Source: QNFN01 sp033722135 (GTDB taxonomy: Bacteria; Pseudomonadota; Gammaproteobacteria; QNFN01). From it: DNA of 43,982 bases. A model generated the notes under the pieces. It was not told the DNA's origin and did not search any database. It was given only the letters and a program-made list of their open reading frames with translations. Location of the stretch: assembly GCA_033722135.1 (NCBI GenBank), contig JAWVZO010000002.1, forward strand, positions 1-43,982, in the 5' to 3' direction. This document shows positions 25,951 through 34,139 of this stretch, one piece after another (the stretch's first letter is position 1; every line of letters starts with the position of its first letter). The position numbers and the translations under genes were made by a program.

Positions 25951-26796
25951 ATGCCACAGACCGGCGTGCTGAGGTCAAGCTGGGAAAAGCCCCACCACGA
26001 GGCGCTTTTGTCGTCCCGCGGCGCGCCGTCCCGCCGCCCCTCGCGGCGTCTCCCCGGGCTGCTCTGGATCCTGCTTCTTCTCGGGTCTTCGCTGCCTGTC
26101 GCGGCGACCGCCGACTGCGCCGCGCCACCGGACCGGGGCATCTTCTGGGTCGGCTGTGATCGCCAGGGCGCCGACCTGCGTGGCGCCGACCTGCGCGAGG
26201 CCACGCTGACCCGTGTCGACCTGCGTGACGCCGACCTGCGCGAGGCCGACCTGAGCGGGGCGGACCTCGGCTTCGCCCGGCTCGACGGCGCCCGCCTGGA
26301 AGGTGCGATCCTGTACGAGACGCGGTTCGTCTCGGCCCGACTGCCCGGAGCAAACGCGACAGGCGCGCTGCTCGACGGCGCCCGCTTCGATCGGGCGCGA
26401 CTCTCCGGGACCGTTTTCAGGGAGGCCAGCCTGCGCGCCGCGTCGTTCTACGAGGTCGTCGCGAACGGGGCCGACTTCACGGGCGCCGACCTCGAGGGCG
26501 CCAATCTCGAGGACGCCGAGCTACGTGATGCGCTGTTCGAAGGGGCCTCGCTGGCCGGCGCCGACCTCGCCCGCGTGAACCTCGACGGGGCCGACCTGCG
26601 CGGCGCGAACCTCGTCGAGGCGCAGCTCGTGGAGGCCGATCTCAGTTTCGCCGATTTCACCGGCAGCGACCTGACCCGCGCCATGCTCAGCCAGGCACGC
26701 CTCCGCGCCACCCGCTTCGACGGGGCCAGCCTGAGCAACGCCATCTGGAACGACCGTCGCCGCTGCCGCGCCGGCTCGGTCGGGACGTGCGAGTAA
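25951..26796 (+). CDS. Secreted pentapeptide-repeat protein
   Basis: The 281-residue protein carries a signal peptide-like hydrophobic segment (WILLLLGSSLPVAAT, about 42-56) after a long basic leader. Two cysteines follow (D-C-AAPP and VGCDRQ), then about 30 consecutive A(D/N)LXX-type pentapeptides from about residue 71 to 265. Such repeats fold into a right-handed four-sided beta helix. Known cytoplasmic relatives mimic DNA, but export argues against that here; the function is unknown. The start is uncertain: the ATG at 25951 has a weak ribosome-binding site and gives a long n-region, while the TTG at 26008 has GAGG five bases in front and gives a normal signal peptide. The last residues (RRRCRAGSVGTCE) carry two more cysteines, which may cap the helix through a disulfide. 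Confidence 0.82.
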   Translation: MPQTGVLRSSWEKPHHEALLSSRGAPSRRPSRRLPGLLWILLLLGSSLPVAATADCAAPPDRGIFWVGCDRQGADLRGADLREATLTRVDLRDADLREADLSGADLGFARLDGARLEGAILYETRFVSARLPGANATGALLDGARFDRARLSGTVFREASLRAASFYEVVANGADFTGADLEGANLEDAELRDALFEGASLAGADLARVNLDGADLRGANLVEAQLVEADLSFADFTGSDLTRAMLSQARLRATRFDGASLSNAIWNDRRRCRAGSVGTCE

Positions 26797-26832
26797 CGAA
26801 CCCGCGCGCGTGGACCGCTGTCTGACCCGGGG

Positions 26833-27969
26833 ATGACCATCCGCATCCTCGAGAGCCTGGCGTCGGTGCCGGCAGCCGAGTGGGACCGTCTCGGCGGTAC
26901 GCGCGATCCGTTCGTGAGCCACGCGTTCCTCGCCGCACTGGAAGAGCACGGCTGCCTGGAACCCTACGGCTGGATCCCGCGCCACGTCGTCCTGGAAGAC
27001 GCGCAGGGCGGGCTCCTCGGCGCGGTGCCGTTCTACCTCAAGGACAACTCTTACGGGGAGTTCGTCTTCGACTGGGACTGGGCTGACGCCTACCGGCACG
27101 CCGGCCTCGCCTACTACCCGAAAGGGGTCGTCGGCGTGCCCTACACGCCCGCCACCGGGCCCCGCCTGCTGCTCGCCGACCCGGGTGACGACGACGCGGC
27201 GGCGCGGCTGATCGATGCGGTGCACCGGATGGCCGGCGAGCTGCAGCTCTCGTCGGTGCACTGGAACTTCCTCGAGACGGCCGACAGCGACCGGCTCGAG
27301 GTCCACGGCCTGCTCGCCCGCCGTGGCTGGCAGTACCACTGGCAGCACCGTGGCGAGCGCGACTTCGACGAACTGCTGATGGCCTTCACCCGGGACAAAC
27401 GCAAGAAGATCCGCCAGGAGCGCCGGCGGGCCGCCGCCTCCGGTCTCCGCTTCGAGACCGTGCCCGGCGACCGGGTCGACGCCGGGACATGGGACGCTTT
27501 CCACACGCTCTACCTGCAGCTGTTCGAGCGCAAGTGGGGCGTCCCGACCCTCTCGCGCGGCTTCTTCGCCGAGCTCGGCCGGCGCCTCGGCCCGCGGGTG
27601 ATCCTCGAGCTGGCCCGCGCGCGGCACGGCGAGGTGATCGCCGCCGCCCTCTTCCTGCGTGGCGAGCACACCCTGTTCGGCCGGCACTGGGGCTGCCGGC
27701 ACCACGTGGACGGCCTGCATTTCGAACTCTGCTACTACCGGGGACTCGAGTACTGCCTGGCGCACGGCCTGGCCCGGTTCGAGCCCGGGGCCCAGGGGGA
27801 GTACAAGATCGCCCGGGGGTTCCTGCCCACGCTGACCCGCTCCGCGCACTGGATCGCCGACCCGCGTTTCCGCGCCGCCCTTGGCGACCACCTCGCGCGG
27901 GAGACGCGCCAGGTGCAGCGGAGCGTCGCCGCGCTCCGTGCGCACTCCCCCTACCGTACGCCCGGCTAG
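26833..27969 (+). CDS. FemAB-like GNAT acyltransferase (DUF482 family)
   Basis: The 378-residue cytoplasmic protein belongs to the peptidoglycan-recognition-labelled family PF04339 (DUF482), a tandem GNAT-fold related to FemAB aminoacyl- and acyltransferases. Typical blocks are DPFVSHAFLAALEEHGC, the AYRHAGLAYYPKGVVGVPYTPATGPRLL stretch (about 75-105), WQYHWQHRGERDFDELLMAFTRDKRKKIRQERRR and the GRHWGCRHHVDGLHFELCYYRGLEYCL-EPGAQGEYKIARGF core. The real substrate is unknown in the family. The ATG follows a weak GGGG element and the gene starts 36 bases after the pentapeptide-repeat gene in the same direction. Confidence 0.9.
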   Translation: MTIRILESLASVPAAEWDRLGGTRDPFVSHAFLAALEEHGCLEPYGWIPRHVVLEDAQGGLLGAVPFYLKDNSYGEFVFDWDWADAYRHAGLAYYPKGVVGVPYTPATGPRLLLADPGDDDAAARLIDAVHRMAGELQLSSVHWNFLETADSDRLEVHGLLARRGWQYHWQHRGERDFDELLMAFTRDKRKKIRQERRRAAASGLRFETVPGDRVDAGTWDAFHTLYLQLFERKWGVPTLSRGFFAELGRRLGPRVILELARARHGEVIAAALFLRGEHTLFGRHWGCRHHVDGLHFELCYYRGLEYCLAHGLARFEPGAQGEYKIARGFLPTLTRSAHWIADPRFRAALGDHLARETRQVQRSVAALRAHSPYRTPG

Positions 27970-28059
27970 GCCCGTCCTCCCTACCCATCCCGCGAGCCCC
28001 TCGCGTATGCTGGGCCGGTGACGGGCACGGACCGCGCACCGCGCGCTGCGGGAAACTGG

Positions 28060-29586
28060 ATGTACCTCAAGCACTTCGGGCTCGAACACAAGCCGTTCAC
28101 GATCGCTCCGGACCCGCGTTTCCTGTTCCTGAGCGAGCGTTACCGGGAGGCGTTTGCCCACCTCCTCTACGGCCTGGGCGAAGGCGGCGGCTTCGTGCTG
28201 CTCACCGGCGAGGTCGGCACTGGCAAGACCACCCTGTGCCGCGCGCTGCTGGACCAACTTCCCGACGACGTGGACGCCGCGCTGCTGATCAACCCCCGGC
28301 TCGAGGCGGCGGAACTGCTCGCCGCCGTCTGCGACGAGCTCGGCCTCGAGCACCCGCCCGGGACGGCGAGCAAGCCCCTCCTCGACAGGCTCAACCGCCA
28401 TCTCCTCGAGGCCCACGCGGCGGGACGGCGGACGGTGCTGATCATCGACGAGGCCCAGCTGCTAGGGGTCGACGCCCTCGAATCGGTGCGCCTGCTGACC
28501 AACCTGGAGACCCCGAGCGAGAAGCTGCTGCGCCTGATTCTCGTCGGCCAGCCGGAGCTGCGCGGCCAGCTGGCCCGCCCGGAACTGCGCCAGCTCGCCC
28601 AGCGGATCACCGCCCGCTACCACCTGGAGCCGCTGGACCGGCGGGAGGTCGAGGCCTACATCGACCATCGCCTGCGGCTGGCGGGCGACGCCGGCGGCCT
28701 GTTCACCCGCGCCGCGAAGGCGCGCATCCACCGGGCCACCGGGGGAATCCCGAGGCTCGTCAACAGCGTCTGCGACCGCGCGCTGCTCGGCGCCTACGCG
28801 ACGGACGCGCGCCGCGTGGACGGACGGCTCGCGGCCCGTGCGGCAGCCGAGGTCACCGGCGGCGGAGCCTCCGCACCACTCCGCCTGGCCTGGTCGGCCG
28901 TTCCCCTGGTGGCCGGCGTCGGCCTGGCGGGCTGGATTTTTGCTCACCAGCCGGTTGCAACCGCTCCCCTTCAGCTCCCCGCGATGACGGTGATACCGGG
29001 CGTGGAGGCGCGTGCCGCACCTTCCGTGGAGCCTGCCCGGGAGGCCGCCGTCACCGAAGTTCGTGAGACCGGGGCCCGGCCGGTCGACGACCCGCTGCGC
29101 GGGGCACTCTTCGACGAGCGCACCAGCGCGCTCGAACGGCTCGCGAGTCTCTGGAGCACGAACGGTGTCGACGCCGTCAGCCCCGATTGCCGGGTCGTCC
29201 CGCAACAAGGCCTCGGCTGCTTCGACGGGCAGGGGGCGTGGGCCGCGCTCCGCGCGCTCGATCGCCCGGCCGTCCTCGCCCTGGAAACCGCAGAGGGTGA
29301 CGCCCGTGCTCGCTACGCCGTCGTGGCGTCCGCGGACGCGATGACCGCCGAGCTGCTCGCCCCGGATGGCTCGCGCCACCGGGTGCCGCGCGAGTCGCTG
29401 CAGGACGCCTGGTTCGGCCGCTTCACGCTGCTATGGGAATCCCCCGGCGTCGCGCTGCTACGGCCCGGCGACCGCGGGCCGGCGGCGGCCTGGCTGCGCG
29501 CACGGCTCGGCGAGCCGGACGCCGGGACCGGCGTGCCGGCGCGTTTCGATCCCGCGCTCGAGGCGCGGGTGCTCGCGTTCCAGTAG
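28060..29586 (+). CDS. gspA: GspA/ExeA AAA ATPase, cut short by an in-frame amber codon
   Basis: GspA (ExeA) with GspB remodels peptidoglycan so that the type II secretin can assemble. The 508-residue reading frame has an AAA ATPase (Walker A GEVGTGKT at 50-57, Walker B IIDEAQ at 128-133), a membrane helix (about 277-296) and a periplasmic part with a C39-like segment around DCRVVPQQGLGCF. At LEARVLAFQ the usual C-terminal peptidoglycan-binding domain begins, then TAG (29584-29586) stops it. The same phase goes on without a further stop as ANGLVPDGLVGPRTMVQL to TGA at 29686-29688, four bases before gspB, which is exactly the rest of that domain. So the gene was, or is by readthrough, 541 codons plus the amber. 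MYLKHFGL at 28060 matches the family start; the GTG at 28018 is an alternative. Confidence 0.88.
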   Translation: MYLKHFGLEHKPFTIAPDPRFLFLSERYREAFAHLLYGLGEGGGFVLLTGEVGTGKTTLCRALLDQLPDDVDAALLINPRLEAAELLAAVCDELGLEHPPGTASKPLLDRLNRHLLEAHAAGRRTVLIIDEAQLLGVDALESVRLLTNLETPSEKLLRLILVGQPELRGQLARPELRQLAQRITARYHLEPLDRREVEAYIDHRLRLAGDAGGLFTRAAKARIHRATGGIPRLVNSVCDRALLGAYATDARRVDGRLAARAAAEVTGGGASAPLRLAWSAVPLVAGVGLAGWIFAHQPVATAPLQLPAMTVIPGVEARAAPSVEPAREAAVTEVRETGARPVDDPLRGALFDERTSALERLASLWSTNGVDAVSPDCRVVPQQGLGCFDGQGAWAALRALDRPAVLALETAEGDARARYAVVASADAMTAELLAPDGSRHRVPRESLQDAWFGRFTLLWESPGVALLRPGDRGPAAAWLRARLGEPDAGTGVPARFDPALEARVLAFQ

Positions 29587-29688
29587 GCGAACGGTCTCGT
29601 GCCGGACGGGCTGGTCGGTCCGCGCACCATGGTCCAGCTCGATCTGCTCTCCGGCCCCGGGCCCAGGCTGTCGAAAGCGGACGACTGA
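29587..29688 (+). pseudogene. gspA: Remnant or readthrough part of the GspA peptidoglycan-binding domain
   Basis: These 33 codons plus TGA are in phase with gspA beyond the amber codon. They encode NGLVPDGLVGPRTMVQLDLL, the second half of a PG_binding_1 domain (the D-G-x-x-G-x-x-T signature). No ribosome-binding site or start would make it a separate protein. Its conservation suggests a recent mutation, a suppressed or recoded codon, or a base-calling error at one position (for example CAG to TAG). Confidence 0.75.
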
Positions 29689-29692
29689 GCCG

Positions 29693-30379
29693 ATGTCCTA
29701 CATCCTCGACGCCCTCCGGCGGGCCGACGACGAACGCCGCCGACACCCCCTCCGCACCCCGGCGTTCGTCCCGGGCGACGATCTCGCCCCGCGCGCCGGA
29801 CCGCCGCGACGCAAATTGCCGTACCTGCTCCTGGCGGTCGCCGCACTGCTGGGTGCGGTCACCTGGTGGCTTATCGCGACCCCGGCGCCGGACCGCGAGA
29901 CGCGCCCCGCGACCGCGCTCCCTACGCCACCCGCCGCGGTGATCCTGGACGCGCCGTCCGCCGTCGCGAACCTGCCCCCGACGGGCGATCGCGCGTCATC
30001 GGACCGGTTGCCGGACGCGCCACGGGAGGCCGCGGGTCGCGCGATCGCCGCCGTCGGGCTCGACGGGGGGCCCGCGGCTCCGGCCGAGGAGACGTCCGGG
30101 GCGCAACCGCCTCACGACCCGGCGCACGCCGAAGGGGAACCTACCGACCCGGCCGTGCCCTGGCACGCGCTGTCGCCGGAGCAGCGCGAAGGCCTGACCC
30201 GTCCACGGCTCGACGTCCACGTCTACGCCGACGTTCCGGAAAAGCGGTTCGTGATGATCGGCATGCGCAGGTTCCGGGAAGGGGACCGGCTCGGGGACGG
30301 CGCGCTGCTCGAACGGATCGACGCCGAGGGGATCGTCCTGGTCCACGGCGACCTCCGTTACGCGGTGCCCCGGCGCTGA
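29693..30379 (+). CDS. gspB: General secretion pathway protein GspB
   Basis: The 228-residue inner-membrane protein partners GspA in placing the type II secretin. It has the signature N-terminus MSYILDALRRADDERRR, one membrane helix (about 41-62), a Pro/Ala-rich periplasmic linker (63-165) and the T2SSB domain (about 172-228) with LDVHVYADVPEKRFVMI, GDRLGDGALLERI and GIVLVHGDLRYAVPR. The ATG at 29693 starts four bases after the ancestral gspA stop, so the two were one coupled unit. The C and other gsp genes are not in the window, which is usual since gspAB often stand alone. Confidence 0.93.
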   Translation: MSYILDALRRADDERRRHPLRTPAFVPGDDLAPRAGPPRRKLPYLLLAVAALLGAVTWWLIATPAPDRETRPATALPTPPAAVILDAPSAVANLPPTGDRASSDRLPDAPREAAGRAIAAVGLDGGPAAPAEETSGAQPPHDPAHAEGEPTDPAVPWHALSPEQREGLTRPRLDVHVYADVPEKRFVMIGMRRFREGDRLGDGALLERIDAEGIVLVHGDLRYAVPRR

Positions 30380-30420
30380 CCGCGCGAAAGGTATACTGCG
30401 CGCCCCCGAAGGATCACGAG

Positions 30421-31185
30421 ATGCGCCTCGCCCACTGCACCTGGTCCGACGTCGCCGGTTACCTCGCGCACCGGCAGACGCTGGTGATCCCGATCGGCTC
30501 CACCGAGCAGCACGGCCCGGTGGGCCTGATCGGCACCGACGCCTTGTGCGCCGAGGCGGTGGCCGTCGAACTCGGCCATTCGACCGGGACCCTGGTCGCG
30601 CCCACGTTCGCCTACGGCATGGCGCAACACCACCTCGGCTTCCCGGGCAGCGCGAGCCTCCGGCCGTCGACGCTGATCCGCGTGGTCGTCGACGGCCTCG
30701 AGGGCTGGCAGCGGCAGGGGTTCCGGCGGTTCTTCTTCGTCAACGGCCACGGCGGCAACGACGCCCCGCTCAGGGCCGCGTTCGCCGAACTGCACGCCCT
30801 GCTGGCCCGGGCCGGACGAGCCGGAGTCGCCGAGGTGCGGTGCGACCTGCACAACTGGTGGCAGCTCCCCGGGGTCACCGCGCTGGCCGCCGAACTCTAC
30901 GGCCAGGCCGAGGGATTCCACGCCACACCGAGCGAGGTCGCGCTGACCCAGCACCTGCTGCCGGAGACGGCACGCACCCAAGCACTTCCGCCCCCCGCGC
31001 CGTCCCGCGGCGAAGTGCACGGCGCGGAGGATTTCCGGACCCGCTACCCCGACGGTCGCATGGGCAGCGCGTCTGACCTGGCGCGCCCCGCGCACGGGGC
31101 GCGGTTCCTCGCCGCGGCGGTGGCCGATCTCGTACCGGTCCTGAAAGCGTTTTCCGGGGGCCCGTCGCGGCCCGGGGAGGCGTGA
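30421..31185 (+). CDS. Creatininase-family amidohydrolase
   Basis: The 254-residue metal-dependent hydrolase shows all the family ligands: E29 and H31 in GSTEQHGP, D40, H110 in FVNGHGGND and E172 in FHATPSEVAL. Creatininase, mycofactocin MftE and the riboflavin-pathway hydrolase ArfB belong to the family; the substrate here is unknown and the name should not be read literally. The frame stays open upstream inside gspB, but the ATG at 30421 gives the normal start MRLAHCTW. A TATACT hexamer 20-odd bases ahead (in GGTATACTGCG) may be a -10 box. The gene overlaps the next by four bases. Confidence 0.9.
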   Translation: MRLAHCTWSDVAGYLAHRQTLVIPIGSTEQHGPVGLIGTDALCAEAVAVELGHSTGTLVAPTFAYGMAQHHLGFPGSASLRPSTLIRVVVDGLEGWQRQGFRRFFFVNGHGGNDAPLRAAFAELHALLARAGRAGVAEVRCDLHNWWQLPGVTALAAELYGQAEGFHATPSEVALTQHLLPETARTQALPPPAPSRGEVHGAEDFRTRYPDGRMGSASDLARPAHGARFLAAAVADLVPVLKAFSGGPSRPGEA

Positions 31186-32222
31186 TTCACCCGCACGAAC
31201 ATCATCATGGACGTGACAGCGATGCTGAGCCACGGAACCCGGAGGATCCGGGCGGCTCCGGATGGCGCCGCTGGCTGGGCCGGCTGCTGCGCATCCTCCT
31301 GGTCGCGGTCTGTATCGCCTACGCGGTCTGGAACGTCGACCCGACCGCCCTCGCCCGGACGCTGGGCGGCATCGATCCGCTGCGGGTGACGCTGGTCACG
31401 CTGTTCACCGGCCTCGGGTACATCGCCCTGGCGTTTCGCCTGCGCCACCTGAGTCACCACCGCCTGCCGCTGGGCACCGGCCTCGCCGCCTCGCTGGTCG
31501 CGCTCGGCGTCAACAACCTGCTCCCGGCCAAGCTCGGCGAGGTCGCCAAGGCACTCTACCTCCGCGAGCGGGGCGCGATGCCGTTCAGCGAGTCGGTGGT
31601 GATCGTCGGCTGGGAGCGCTTCTTCGACCTCAACGTTCTGGTGCTGATGGCGCTCGCGGGGGCCTCCTCCTACCTCGACCCCTCGCTGCTCGCACCCGCC
31701 GTGGTGGCCCTCCTCGTCGCCTGGGGCATGGCCTGGGGCGTGATCCGCTTCGCCACGCCGGTCCGCTCCGCGATCGCCCGGCTCCCCTCGTCGCGCCTGC
31801 GCGCATTCCTGCACGACGTCCACGCCCACCTCGACACCCGCATGGTGCGCGGCACGCTGCTGGGCACCGCCGTGCTGAGCGTCGTGGTCTGGCTGCTCTA
31901 CGCGGGCGGATTCTGGCTCGTGCTGGCGTGGATCTTCGAACTCCGGCTGACCACCGCCGAGATTCTCGTGGTTTTCGTCGTCGCCGCGTCGGGCATGGCG
32001 CTGCCGTCGTCGCCGGGCGCCCTCGGGGTCTACGAGGCGGCGATCGTGCTGGCGCTCGGCTGGTTCGGCGTGGCCCGCGAACAGGCCCTGGCCGCCGCCC
32101 TGGTGATGCACGCGATCCAGTACCTGCCGACCACCCTGCTCGCGCTCGGTGTCCTGGCCCGGTCGCGCATCCGGCTCGACCGGTTGCGGCCCCGCTCGGC
32201 CGGCGCGTGGCCGGCAAAGTGA
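31182..32222 (+). CDS. UPF0104 / lysylphosphatidylglycerol synthase-like membrane protein
   Basis: The 346-residue integral membrane protein has some eight membrane helices and belongs to PF03706 (AglD/YbhN, the flippase-like part of MprF). Signatures are LVALGVNNLLPAKLGEVAKALYL (about 106-128), ESVVIVGWERFFDLNVL and the C-terminal GMALPSSPGALGVYEAAIVLAL (about 270-291). The cytoplasmic N-terminus is His-rich (HPHEHHHGRD). No catalytic aminoacyltransferase domain is attached, so a lipid or glycolipid transport role is more likely than synthesis. It starts with GTG inside the creatininase stop (GTGA), so the pair is translationally coupled. Confidence 0.88.
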   Translation: MIHPHEHHHGRDSDAEPRNPEDPGGSGWRRWLGRLLRILLVAVCIAYAVWNVDPTALARTLGGIDPLRVTLVTLFTGLGYIALAFRLRHLSHHRLPLGTGLAASLVALGVNNLLPAKLGEVAKALYLRERGAMPFSESVVIVGWERFFDLNVLVLMALAGASSYLDPSLLAPAVVALLVAWGMAWGVIRFATPVRSAIARLPSSRLRAFLHDVHAHLDTRMVRGTLLGTAVLSVVVWLLYAGGFWLVLAWIFELRLTTAEILVVFVVAASGMALPSSPGALGVYEAAIVLALGWFGVAREQALAAALVMHAIQYLPTTLLALGVLARSRIRLDRLRPRSAGAWPAK

Positions 32223-32262
32223 GTCACGCGTCACACTTCCACGCCTAAGTACCCGCAAACCG

Positions 32263-32291
32263 TTGACCCGAATCAAAAAAATGTATATTAT
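32263..32291 (+). promoter_or_regulatory. Sigma70 promoter of mltD
   Basis: TTGACC at 32263-32268 and TATTAT at 32286-32291 are exactly 17 bases apart, in an AT-rich stretch (AATCAAAAAAATGTATATTAT). The start would be near 32298, about 28 bases before the GTG. It is one of the two best promoters in the window. Confidence 0.8.
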
Positions 32292-32325
32292 CCGCGCATA
32301 ATCAAAAACTTACGAGAACATCGAC

Positions 32326-34020
32326 GTGCCGCCAACACGAACCAGCCGCCTTTTCATCGTCCCGGCGCTGCTGCTCCTCGGCGCATGTGCCATGCCTCCC
32401 GAGCGGGAGGCGAGCACGCCCGGATCGAGGGCTGCCGACGAGGTCGCGACGGAGCGGGGAGAGTCCGGTCCCGCCTTCCACGACGCCGACGCGCCGATCG
32501 CCGAGATCCCGCCGAAGCACCTCGATACCACGAGCGAGGACGACGAGACCGCCCCGTCCGCTGGACGCACCTTGGCCCGGGAGGCTGCCGCGGCGCCGCC
32601 TGACCTGATCGACCGGATCGTTTCGCGATTCGCCCTGCCCGACCACGACCACCCGGAGGCCGTGAAGCAGCGCAGCTGGTTCGTCCGCCATCCCGAATAC
32701 CTCGACCGCGTGGTCGAGCGCGCGCGCCCCTATCTCCACCTGATCGTCGAGGCGATCGATAGCCGCGACATGCCGGGCGAGATCGCGCTGCTGCCGGTGG
32801 TCGAGAGCGCTTTCCAGCCGTTCGCCTATTCCCATGGCCGCGCGGCCGGCCTGTGGCAGTTCATCCCGTCGACCGGCCGCCTCTACGGCCTGAAACAGAA
32901 CTGGTGGTACGACGGCCGGCGCGACGTCGCGGAAGCGACGCGCGCCGCGCTCGACTACCTGGAGAAACTGAACCGGGACTTCGCCGGCGACTGGCTGCTC
33001 TCCCTGGCCGCCTACAACGCGGGTGAGGGAACGGTCATGCGGGCGATCGAGCGCAACCGCAAAGCCGGCAAGCCGACCGACTTCTGGTCGCTCGGGCTGC
33101 CGCGCGAGACCACCGCCTACGTCCCGAAACTGCTGGCCGTCAGCGCCGTTTTCGCCGCGCCGGACGCCTTCGGGCTGGAACTGCCACGCGTGGCCGACGA
33201 GCCGCTGCTGGAAACCGTCGAGACCGGGGGGCAGATCGATCTCGCCCGCGCCGCCGACCTGGCCGGGATCAGCGTCGACGAGCTCTACCTGCTCAACCCC
33301 GGCTACAACCGCTGGGCCACCGACCCCGACGGGCCCCATCGCCTGCTGCTGCCCCGTGAGCGCGCTGAGGCGTTCCGGGCCGCGCTGGCGTCCCTCGATC
33401 CCAACGGCCGCCTGCAGTGGCGCCGCCACCGGATCCGCCCGGGCGAGAACCTCGGCGCGATCGCCTCACGCTACCGGACTACCCCCGACGTGCTGCGCCG
33501 GGTCAACCAGCTCGACGGCGACCTGATCCGCGCCGGGCACCATCTGCTGATCCCGGTCGCCTCGCGGCCCGCCGAGGCCTACACCCGCAGCGCCGACGCA
33601 CGCCGGGGCCGGGTGGCGGACGCCGGACCCGGCGACGGACACCGCCGGGTCTCGCACACGGTGCGCAGTGGAGAAAGCCTGTGGAGCATCGGCCGCCGCT
33701 ACGGCGTGAGCAGCCGCAACCTGGCGCGCTGGAACCGCATGGGCACCCGGGACACCCTCTCCATCGGGCGCGAGCTGACCGTCTGGGTCCCCGACGCGGT
33801 CGCGGTTTCCGGACCTTCTCCGGGGTCGCGCGGCGGCACGCTCCAGCGCATCCGCTACACCGTCCGTCCCGGCGATTCGCTCTACGCGATCGCCGACCGT
33901 TTCGGTGTGAGCCTCCGCGACCTGCGGCGCTGGAACGATTTGGACGGCAGCAACCTCCTCCAACCCGGGCAGAAGCTGATTCTCCACGTCGACGTCACCC
34001 GCCAGGCGAGCGCGGGCTGA
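32326..34020 (+). CDS. mltD: Membrane-bound lytic murein transglycosylase D
   Basis: The 564-residue lipoprotein cleaves the glycan strands of peptidoglycan to anhydromuropeptides at the inner leaflet of the outer membrane. It has a lipobox ending in LLGA-C21, an acidic linker and a GH23/SLT domain (about 100-270). The domain has catalytic E160 in LLPVVESAF, followed by GRAAGLWQFIPSTG and AAYNAGEG. Three LysM glycan-binding modules follow (about 364-409, 443-488, 507-556). E. coli MltD has two or three LysM, so this is a full-length form. The GTG start has only a weak GAGA element in front, but no other start gives the lipobox. The promoter lies just upstream. Confidence 0.96.
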   Translation: MPPTRTSRLFIVPALLLLGACAMPPEREASTPGSRAADEVATERGESGPAFHDADAPIAEIPPKHLDTTSEDDETAPSAGRTLAREAAAAPPDLIDRIVSRFALPDHDHPEAVKQRSWFVRHPEYLDRVVERARPYLHLIVEAIDSRDMPGEIALLPVVESAFQPFAYSHGRAAGLWQFIPSTGRLYGLKQNWWYDGRRDVAEATRAALDYLEKLNRDFAGDWLLSLAAYNAGEGTVMRAIERNRKAGKPTDFWSLGLPRETTAYVPKLLAVSAVFAAPDAFGLELPRVADEPLLETVETGGQIDLARAADLAGISVDELYLLNPGYNRWATDPDGPHRLLLPRERAEAFRAALASLDPNGRLQWRRHRIRPGENLGAIASRYRTTPDVLRRVNQLDGDLIRAGHHLLIPVASRPAEAYTRSADARRGRVADAGPGDGHRRVSHTVRSGESLWSIGRRYGVSSRNLARWNRMGTRDTLSIGRELTVWVPDAVAVSGPSPGSRGGTLQRIRYTVRPGDSLYAIADRFGVSLRDLRRWNDLDGSNLLQPGQKLILHVDVTRQASAG

Positions 34021-34139
34021 CGAACACACCGTCGCGCGCACCGGTGGCAACGCCGGTTCCCGGGGACTGTCGACCATTCACGAATCCGTGGTAGGTTGCG
34101 GTGCCACCGCAACAGGAAAACCGTCCAAGGAGGCCACCG

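Noticed and set aside
26521..28416. 631-codon minus-strand open frame
   Set aside because: Crosses two well-supported plus-strand genes and shows no recognisable domain.
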